A DNA stretch of 64,000 nt from Opitutales bacterium. GTDB taxonomy: Bacteria; Verrucomicrobiota; Verrucomicrobiia; Opitutales; Seribacteraceae. Numbering within the stretch: position 1 is the first letter of the stretch; each line of letters starts with the position of its first letter. The notes under the pieces are model-generated. The model had not been told where the DNA came from. It worked only from the letters and a program-made list of their open reading frames with translations, and searched no databases. The position numbers were made by a program, and so were the translations under genes. Shown here piece by piece: positions 56,672-64,000 of the stretch. The DNA lies in the NCBI GenBank assembly GCA_028101545.1, contig JAOHKZ010000001.1:1-64000 (forward strand), given 5' to 3'.

Positions 56672-57943
56672 GTTATGGATTGGTATGTGCATCTAATTTT
56701 TAAAATATTTCTTTCATTCATATTTGTTTTTTCCCCTTTCTTGCATGGGGTTGGTCTAGTGGATTTACCTTTCATTAAACCCGAAAAGGTTGGAATGGAT
56801 GCCAAGAAGCTCAAACGGGTTGACCAAAAAATGGAGGAGTTGATCAAGGAGGATCGTCTCGCCGGTGGTATTGTAGTGGTAGCCCGGAAGGGAAAGGTCG
56901 TTCATTTTGGTACCTATGGAAAGAGAGACTTGGAGAATAATTTACCGGTGGAGAAGGATACGATTTTTCGGATTTATTCTATGACCAAGGCGATCACTTC
57001 GGTGGCTGCTCTAATGTTAAATGAGGAGGGCAAGTTAAGTTTGGATGATCCACTTTCGAAATATTTTCCGTCTCTCCAAGCAATTAAAGTTTTAGACAAA
57101 GATGAGCTGGTTGAGCCAAATAGGGAGGCAACGGTGGCCGATTTGCTGCGGCATACTTCAGGCCTGACTTACGCCTGGTCTTCGAACAAGAAAATCAGTC
57201 AGGCACTTAAGGATGCTGGTGTTTTGGACCGTGATAAAGAGCTCGTGCCTATGATGAACGGTATGGATAAGGTGCCTTTGCTTTTCCAACCTGGTTCGGA
57301 CTGGGTATACGGATGTTCCACTGATGTGCTGGGTGGGCTGGTGGAGGTGGCCTCGGGCATTCCATTGGATCGATTTTTTCGGGAACGGATTTTTAAACCA
57401 TTAGAGATGGAGGATACCGGATTCTATGTCCCGGCAAATAAAGCGGACCGGTTTGCAGCCAATTATAATTTCAAGGATGGCAAGCTCACTCTAAAGGATG
57501 ATCCTAAAACGAGCCGGTATTTAGAAAACCCTGCTTTTAAATCAGGTGGGGGCGGGCTTTGTTCAACAGCACAGGATTACATTCGTTTTTTACTGATGAT
57601 TGAGAATGGCGGAAAGTTTTATGGAAAAAGATATTTAAAGAAAAAGAGTGTTAAATTAATGACAACTAATCAGGTGTCCGAAGAGGCGGGTTGGGTGACT
57701 TTTGGGAATCAGATTCGCGAAGGAGTCGGATACGGATACGGATTTTCGGTGCGGGTAAAAATGAGCGACTGGGATCCGGATGGCCGGGTGGGAGAGTACG
57801 GATGGGGCGGTGCGGCAAGTACGCACTACTGGGTTTCTCCAAAGGATGAATTGGTAGTGCTTACCCTCGAACAAGTGATGCCATATTCTTTTAATACCGA
57901 ATGGGCTCTGAAGGGATTAATCTATGATGCTTTATTGGATTGA
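56672..57943 (+). CDS. Serine beta-lactamase-like hydrolase
   Basis: FRIYSMTKAITSVAALML (SxxK); LLRHTSGLTYAW; signal peptide; start set at internal Met. Confidence 0.88.
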   Translation, partial: VMDWYVHLIFKIFLSFIFVFSPFLHGVGLVDLPFIKPEKVGMDAKKLKRVDQKMEELIKEDRLAGGIVVVARKGKVVHFGTYGKRDLENNLPVEKDTIFRIYSMTKAITSVAALMLNEEGKLSLDDPLSKYFPSLQAIKVLDKDELVEPNREATVADLLRHTSGLTYAWSSNKKISQALKDAGVLDRDKELVPMMNGMDKVPLLFQPGSDWVYGCSTDVLGGLVEVASGIPLDRFFRERIFKPLEMEDTGFYVPANKADRFAANYNFKDGKLTLKDDPKTSRYLENPAFKSGGGGLCSTAQDYIRFLLMIENGGKFYGKRYLKKKSVKLMTTNQVSEEAGWVTFGNQIREGVGYGYGFSVRVKMSDWDPDGRVGEYGWGGAASTHYWVSPKDELVVLTLEQVMPYSFNTEWALKGLIYDALLD

Positions 57944-57981
57944 TGTCTAAAGGAACAGAAATCCTAATCTAGAAAATTCAT

Positions 57982-59511
57982 TTGTTCTTCTTTGATGTGA
58001 GACTCTTTTGGTTTATTTCTTTTGTTATTTCTATGGTTCTTTGTGCTGAAGATTGGCCACAGGCATTTGGTCCGAATGGTGATTTAACTGTTAATGGCAA
58101 GGCTGTTGATTCGTTTAGCGTTTCCATGAATGAGAATATTCTTTGGCGAACCCCCATGCCTAGTACGGGGCAGGGGACGCCGATTATTTCAAATGGGCGG
58201 ATCTTCGTGACATCACATGAAAGAATTGAGAAGGATTCAGAAATGGGTTCGGATATCGTGGGAATTTGTCTCGATGTAAAGACGGGAAAGAAATTTTGGG
58301 AAAGGAAGATTCCAGGTACGCGTACGACTGATTTATCGAGTTTGTTTAGCGATAACACGGCTGCGTCTGTGGTTAGTGACGGGGAACGGGTGGTTTTTAT
58401 GAATGTGGGGGGAACGATTGCCTGTTTTGATTTTGAGGGGAAAGAATTGTGGACTCATAAATGGACTCCTTTTGGACGGCACCATGCACGTGCTCATGAA
58501 CCGATATTGCATGACGGAATGGTAGTAGTTTCACATACTCCGAAATATGATTTACCCGTTGAGGCGACTACGAAGGAAGGTTCGAAGGCACTTGGCCGGG
58601 GGAAGGAGTACTGGAATTTTTTACGGGCGTATAATCTACAAACGGGAAAGCTTGTATGGCAGGCAGAAGCGGGAACATCCGTACATTCGACTTCGATGCT
58701 TGGCCAATTAGCAAAGGGTAAGTTAGCTATTTTGACGGGTCGGGGAGGAGGGCATCAACCACCAGAGGAGCCGTATGGTTTGTCGATGATTGATGTCACA
58801 AGCGGAAAGAGTATCTGGGATATATCGCTAAAAGGATATGCGGCTGCACAGAATGCTAGTTGGAATAAGAACGGGGTTCATTTTTTTGCTGGTGGAATGC
58901 ATCAATCTCTCTCTTCCGTCTCAGGCAAAATGAACAAGGAGACATCCATTTTTGAAAAGGTTTCGATTACGAAGTGGAATGGAGATCAATACGAGACGAA
59001 GTATAATCAAACGCTGAAAAAATCTAAAAAGCCGATTACATACTTTACGAATATTTTAATTGGGAATTATCATTACTTCCGTTCGTTTGATGGTTTTATG
59101 ATTGGACGGGTAAACCTGAAAAATGGAAAAGTTGAATATCTGGAAGTTCCGGGACAGGTAATTCGTCAGAATGAAAAAGATGAAGAGTTATTGTGGGGTA
59201 AGACAGTGCCTAATGATATGAGAAATGCGGGCGGCTTTAAGACGACTAAAGATAAAAGGAATGCAGGGAGTGGATGGGGGCATGTTTCCTCGGCTCCTCC
59301 AATCGTTATTGGAGATCGAATTTATTTTCCGACCATGGTGGGAATGGTTTATGTTTTAAAATGGAATGCAGACAGTTTGGATGAGGGTGCACTTATTTCT
59401 ATAAGTGATTTAGGGCGGGCCGGGGAGACTTGGTCGTTGTCCGGATTAGCTTATGTGGACGGAAAGATTTTTGCCCGCACTTTGAAGGAAATGATCTGTA
59501 TTGGGGAGTAG
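57982..59511 (+). CDS. PQQ-binding-like beta-propeller protein
   Basis: DWPQAFGPNGDLTV...ENILWRTPMPSTGQGTPIISNGRIFVTSHE; TTG start. Confidence 0.88.
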   Translation: MFFFDVRLFWFISFVISMVLCAEDWPQAFGPNGDLTVNGKAVDSFSVSMNENILWRTPMPSTGQGTPIISNGRIFVTSHERIEKDSEMGSDIVGICLDVKTGKKFWERKIPGTRTTDLSSLFSDNTAASVVSDGERVVFMNVGGTIACFDFEGKELWTHKWTPFGRHHARAHEPILHDGMVVVSHTPKYDLPVEATTKEGSKALGRGKEYWNFLRAYNLQTGKLVWQAEAGTSVHSTSMLGQLAKGKLAILTGRGGGHQPPEEPYGLSMIDVTSGKSIWDISLKGYAAAQNASWNKNGVHFFAGGMHQSLSSVSGKMNKETSIFEKVSITKWNGDQYETKYNQTLKKSKKPITYFTNILIGNYHYFRSFDGFMIGRVNLKNGKVEYLEVPGQVIRQNEKDEELLWGKTVPNDMRNAGGFKTTKDKRNAGSGWGHVSSAPPIVIGDRIYFPTMVGMVYVLKWNADSLDEGALISISDLGRAGETWSLSGLAYVDGKIFARTLKEMICIGE

Positions 59512-59542
59512 GGATTAAAAAAAGGTTTTAGTAACCTATGAT

Positions 59543-60736
59543 TTAATTGGAGCAAAGAACTTGGTTTAGGGCGACTATAGCGTAGGTTGTTGAGATTAAT
59601 GGATCATCCTCTTTCATTAACCTTCCATCAAGGTTGATAAATGATCCATCAGTTGTCTGTCTTTTTGCTAAAAAATGGACGATATTTTTCTTCCAACTTC
59701 CTGATATTTGTAAGGAGGAATGTACTTCTGCCAAGGCCATAAGGTTATAAAATTTCATTGACTCAGCCCAAGGAGACGGATCGTCAAGTGGAACTCCTGA
59801 AGGCAGTGCCCAATCCTGATTTTGTAATAACCAATTTTTTGCATCTTTTATTTCCCTGGAATTTAGATCATAATCTAGAGCAATCATAGAGAGTAATCCA
59901 TCACAGGTCGCGGTTGCATAACTGCGAAAATATTTTTCACCTGAATCTTGATCAACTAGAGTTCGGCCTTTATTGGCATAGGCAATGGTGGGTGAGGAAA
60001 AAAATCCGCCATCATATCCGTATTCTGGAATCCATTTTATTTGCGAATCATTAGGCACCTCTTTTCTTTTCTGGAGCCGGTTTAAAAAATATTCAGACCT
60101 GCTTTTGATCCTATTGGTAATAGAATTTGCATCATTGAGAGATTGAAGAATCCGTCGGGTATGAGCTAAATCAACGAAGCTTCCCATGGTTGGTTTTTGA
60201 TTAATCCCAAAGCCCCAACCACCATGTGCGGGTGAGTTTTGGGGAAATCCAGAACCTTCGGAAAATTGTTGATTCTGTAAATAATTAATCATGTTTTTGA
60301 TGCTTTCCTGATCATTTTTATTTCCAAATCTTAAAAAGCAATGAAGTGCATAAGAAGTTGAATAGTTCGGATAGTCGAGTAAGTCAGGATCGCTTATTCC
60401 ATGAACACCCATTTCATTGTAACTGCGAAGGTAATTCATAGCTTGTTCAACCATTTTCTCATATATTTGTGATTTTTGGAGAGTGGAGCCCGAAAGAGTA
60501 TGGAGAATAAAAGGGGTGAGTGATTGGCCGGATTTAAGTAATCCATAATGCTCGCTTTTCCATGCACCGTCTGGGGATTGTTTGGAAAAGATATAGTTAA
60601 AGGCTTTCTGCAAAAGTTGATTAGCCAATTGCTCCGGGTTTGAGAGTTTACCCCGTCTCTCCGAATGAAGAGACGAGGTTCCCCAAATAAGAATAAGAAT
60701 CGATTGAAAAAGAATGAATTTACACTTGGTTTTCAT
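59543..60736 (-). CDS. Prenyltransferase/squalene-cyclase-like repeat protein, secreted
   Basis: Signal peptide; YIFSKQSPDGAWKSEHYG; ATCDGLLSMIALDYD; RQTTDGSFINLDGRLMKEDDPLISTTYAIVAL. Confidence 0.85.
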   Translation of the reverse strand: MKTKCKFILFQSILILIWGTSSLHSERRGKLSNPEQLANQLLQKAFNYIFSKQSPDGAWKSEHYGLLKSGQSLTPFILHTLSGSTLQKSQIYEKMVEQAMNYLRSYNEMGVHGISDPDLLDYPNYSTSYALHCFLRFGNKNDQESIKNMINYLQNQQFSEGSGFPQNSPAHGGWGFGINQKPTMGSFVDLAHTRRILQSLNDANSITNRIKSRSEYFLNRLQKRKEVPNDSQIKWIPEYGYDGGFFSSPTIAYANKGRTLVDQDSGEKYFRSYATATCDGLLSMIALDYDLNSREIKDAKNWLLQNQDWALPSGVPLDDPSPWAESMKFYNLMALAEVHSSLQISGSWKKNIVHFLAKRQTTDGSFINLDGRLMKEDDPLISTTYAIVALNQVLCSN

Positions 60737-60775
60737 GGCATGATTCTGATTCTTATTTTAATAAAGGCCGAGTGG

Positions 60776-62173
60776 TTACTCTTTTTCTTTGATATCAGCT
60801 TTGGCAAGGGATGCATTTCTTAATGTTTCCGCATCTTTAAATGTATTTAAGCATTGAACGACTGCTGAGGTACAAAACACAGGACTTGTTATACAGTGAT
60901 GTCCGCTCCAGCTTCCATTACTACTTTGAATTTTGCGCAGCCTACGATGCATTTTTTCATCCCAGCTTTTCCATGCTTCTCCACCAGTAATGACTAAAGA
61001 TTCACTCGTCATTAGATAACTCAAGAATTCTTCTCCTCCATTATTCCCGAAGCCAGTAAGTAAGGCGTTATCATTTTGAACCCGTTTTTGCTGTCGTTCG
61101 TTTTGGGCAACCGATTTTGCAAGTGATTTAGCTTTTTCCTCCTTCACTCCGCTTTTACGTAGATTGTCTACGGTGAGCTTAGCCGTCTGTGGTATTTTAC
61201 CTTCAGCTTTTGCTTGTTTTAGTATGTCATTGGCTTCAAGGGTCTCGGATGCGGTTGCTCTTTGAGCACCCGCAAATGCATAGAGCTCAATACCGGCTGC
61301 TTTATCAGAACGCACTTTCCCCGAATCGTCATCAAAATTATCCTTCTGGTTTTTTCGTGCACGATCTAGAACTTCTTTATCTATTTTCTTCCCGGCAGAC
61401 TGAGCAATCTCCAATGCCTGTTCCGCTAAGGATGATTGAAGAACGGGTGCCCATCCTCCCCCTTTCCAGCTTCCGTCTTTTTGCTGAGAATCTTGAATCT
61501 TCGCTATGCATTTGTCTATTGCCTGATCAACCCGCTTCCTGAGTTTTGATTTCTTGGGTAATTCATTGAGAATCCTTGCTAAATAGCGAGCAGTTAAAGA
61601 AGTATCCACATACTGGCCCATCTTCGCTTGTGGTTGTGTTCCGGTAAGTTGGGTGATTTTTGGCCCTTCTTCTGGTGCAGATTCTACCACTTGGACTAAT
61701 GCTTCGGTTGCTTTGCGAATAGTTGATTTATATTTCCCTTTTTGTGGAGTGTGTCCGGAGCGGAGAAAGGCCATTGCGGCAAAGGATGTGGTTGCGGGGT
61801 CACCTTTGACTGCGTGTGGGTCTCGAATGTTTTGTCGGGAACTTGTACCGGCACCCCATGTTCCATCTTCATGCTGAGCTTCGGCTAGCCATTCGAGTGC
61901 TTTGTCAATGAACGGAGGTATAGACCCTGGTTTGTAAGTATAATCATCTTCAATTTGATCGATTTCATGTTCACCTTTCAACTGGTCTGAACCAAGGACT
62001 TTTACGCGTGATCCAAAGGTGGGTTTTGTAGTAAGTAATTCGATACGCTGCTCGGCTGAATCAAGTTTGATCTTTTTTGATTTAAAAGTTTGAGCGGATG
62101 TGGGTGTGATTGATTTAGCTAAACAACCGGTTGTCATTATTGCTGACAGAAGAATTATTTTTTTCATTTTCAT
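60776..62173 (-). CDS. Prenyltransferase/squalene-cyclase-like repeat lipoprotein
   Basis: Lipobox MTTGC; ALEWLAEAQHEDGTWGAG; IQDSQQKDGSWKGGGW; IQSSNGSWSGHHCITSPVFCTSAVVQCL. Confidence 0.82.
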   Translation of the reverse strand: MKMKKIILLSAIMTTGCLAKSITPTSAQTFKSKKIKLDSAEQRIELLTTKPTFGSRVKVLGSDQLKGEHEIDQIEDDYTYKPGSIPPFIDKALEWLAEAQHEDGTWGAGTSSRQNIRDPHAVKGDPATTSFAAMAFLRSGHTPQKGKYKSTIRKATEALVQVVESAPEEGPKITQLTGTQPQAKMGQYVDTSLTARYLARILNELPKKSKLRKRVDQAIDKCIAKIQDSQQKDGSWKGGGWAPVLQSSLAEQALEIAQSAGKKIDKEVLDRARKNQKDNFDDDSGKVRSDKAAGIELYAFAGAQRATASETLEANDILKQAKAEGKIPQTAKLTVDNLRKSGVKEEKAKSLAKSVAQNERQQKRVQNDNALLTGFGNNGGEEFLSYLMTSESLVITGGEAWKSWDEKMHRRLRKIQSSNGSWSGHHCITSPVFCTSAVVQCLNTFKDAETLRNASLAKADIKEKE

Positions 62174-62518
62174 ATTTTCCTTTCTTTACAAATAATTTGG
62201 TAGAATATTTTAAAGACGCTCAGATTAGCATCTTTTTAGAGATTCTATTATTGCAGAATTGAAAAATGAATTGTTCTGAGAAAGTAAAAGCTTTGTCAGA
62301 AAATTGTCATGAAGGTGAAAAATAGAGAGTTTTAAAATCGAAGAAATGCTCTCTATCTTATCGCATTTCCTTGAATCAGGTATGTCTAACCTTACGAAGT
62401 TCCATTGATTATAATTTTATTTCGGATAAATTATGATCGATTTATCAAAAATATGTGAGAAGGTTAAATTTGTAGTTTTTATACAAAAGCCAACAGAGAA
62501 ATTCTAAACAAACATACT

Positions 62519-63430
62519 ATGAAAATATTCAATATAATATCGGCACTATGCTTTTGTGTTTCGATTCATGCAGAGCAGTTGGATTTGAAAAAAGTTTCTG
62601 ATGGTTCGAACTGGATTATGCACATGGATTTTGAATCAATGAGAAGTTCAGAGATTGGTTCCTTTCTTGAGGATTCATTAGAAAAAATTCCTGAGATGGA
62701 AGAAAAGATGAGAGGTTTACAGAAAAAGTTTGGAGTTGATTTGATGGGAGTTTCTAACCTTACCTTATTTGGAACCGGAGAAAAGCATAAGGGGATAGGT
62801 ATACTGGAAGGCGGTGTTGATGCATCCATTGTTACCGAAGTCACAAGAACACGGGAATACATTCAAGAATCAAAAGTGGGAAAAAAAACTATTTTCTCTA
62901 CTGATAAAGGAAGACGTCCCATGGCATTTAGTGTGCTCAAAAAAGGGAAGATCGTTTTTGGACCGGATTGTGATTATGTTTCCGAGGGCATTCAGATTGC
63001 GAATGGAAAAGGGAGTGGATTGAGCAGTCATCCTATTCTTGAATCCCTTAACGATGTACTGGAGACTCCAGGTTTTTTATTTTTCGCGAATGTGAAAGGT
63101 GTTAAAGAGACTACTGATTTGGATCCATGGGCAAGGATGATGGCAGATAAAATCGAATCATGTGGTATGGTAATTGGCGATGATGATGGCGGCCTTAAAA
63201 TGATTGGTCTAATAGAAACCCATTCGCTTGAATCATCTGAGCCCATGGAGAATATGATCCGTGGAGGGCTGGCGATGATGGAAATGAAAGCGAAAGATAA
63301 CAAACGAATGGAAGGATTGTTCGAGGGTTACGAGGTGATTCGTGAAGGAAGAACCATTCGGATTGAAATTAAAATTTCAAACTCGTTTGTTATTGAGCGA
63401 GTTGAAAAAGAAATGAAGAAAGCTGTCTGA
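62519..63430 (+). CDS. Secreted hypothetical protein
   Basis: Signal peptide MKIFNIISALCFCVSIHA; no recognised domain. Confidence 0.55.
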   Translation: MKIFNIISALCFCVSIHAEQLDLKKVSDGSNWIMHMDFESMRSSEIGSFLEDSLEKIPEMEEKMRGLQKKFGVDLMGVSNLTLFGTGEKHKGIGILEGGVDASIVTEVTRTREYIQESKVGKKTIFSTDKGRRPMAFSVLKKGKIVFGPDCDYVSEGIQIANGKGSGLSSHPILESLNDVLETPGFLFFANVKGVKETTDLDPWARMMADKIESCGMVIGDDDGGLKMIGLIETHSLESSEPMENMIRGGLAMMEMKAKDNKRMEGLFEGYEVIREGRTIRIEIKISNSFVIERVEKEMKKAV

Positions 63431-63447
63431 GCGGACAACGGTTTTGT

Positions 63448-63729
63448 TTAATATTCTGTTCTGGGAGTATTTCTCCGATGGCGAAATAGTTTTTGATGCT
63501 TAATGCTCTGGGTCGAAGCACGTTTACGCCAGAGGCGGAAACTTGATGGTTTCAGAGATTTTCTCATGTGGGCGATCACTTTGCTTTCATTCAGTCCAGT
63601 TACTCTTCGAATTTCTTCAAAGGTTATACGATCGGCCCAGGCAGCCCAAATAATCCAATCGGAACTGTCTTTGGATGGTTCCGGTTTTTTGACCCGAGTG
63701 ACAGGGTTCTTGGATTGCTTAGGTTTCAC
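63448..63729 (-). CDS. TIGR03643-family small protein
   Basis: IIWAAWADRITFEEIRRVTGLNESKVIAHMRKSLKPSSFRLWRKRA. Confidence 0.85.
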   Translation of the reverse strand: MKPKQSKNPVTRVKKPEPSKDSSDWIIWAAWADRITFEEIRRVTGLNESKVIAHMRKSLKPSSFRLWRKRASTQSIKHQKLFRHRRNTPRTEY

Positions 63730-63950
63730 AGTTTAAGGATATCAGAAAAAAACGCGGTGGCAAATTATGTTCAGGTTGGATTGTGGTGAATTTCAAATTG
63801 TAGGTTTGTTCATTCTGACTTAGGGTTAAATAAAAAAATGCATATTTTGACTTTATATTTTTTAAAAAGTTGTCTCATCATGGATGAAGGAAGTAACTCC
63901 GGTGTTTTCGATTTGTTTGGTTTTAAGTTTAGATTAAAAAAAGAAATTTT

Positions 63951-64000
63951 ATGACGGTTCATCAAGATCCATTTCGTGAAGCCCGCGAGCAGTCCGGCGT
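63951..64000 (+). CDS. 5' end of an unidentified gene (truncated at window end)
   Basis: ATG after an A-rich leader; MTVHQDPFREAREQSG... Confidence 0.4.
   Translation, partial: MTVHQDPFREAREQSG

Overview
Chromosomal window of about 64 kb. The gene content (DUF1552 and DUF1592-type proteins, sulfatase, DUF6797-like/azurin protein, squalene-cyclase-like proteins, TIGR03643) looks like a Verrucomicrobia/PVC-type bacterium, but taxonomy is inference. Housekeeping genes recognised: purT, acnB, arfB, rapA, and a complete polyamine cluster (speA, a carboxynorspermidine-synthase-like gene, nspC, speB). The accessory part runs from about 22.9 to 45.7 kb. Main observation: core-gene 3' ends are duplicated around accessory cargo. 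The 3' end of rapA occurs three times (27827-27958, 29484-29615, 36825-36872), dividing an island with a DUF4143 ATPase, an ion channel, a GYF/PH-like membrane protein, a TerB-like/BRCT protein, a giant DUF4011-like helicase-nuclease, a GIY-YIG protein and a PLD-helicase-S24-DUF3427-like fusion. The 3' end of arfB occurs twice (22911-22942, 23698-23729), flanking a BrnT-like toxin-antitoxin module. No integrase or transposase was seen. A second candidate system is a four-gene operon at 42260-45745 (GATase/ThuA-like protein, winged-HTH regulator, vWA protein, MORN-like protein). Its predicted promoter TTGACG-17-TACAAT has a perfect 18-bp palindrome in the spacer. No tRNA, rRNA, CRISPR array or IS element was recognised. 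All assignments come from reading motifs by eye; no database search was run.
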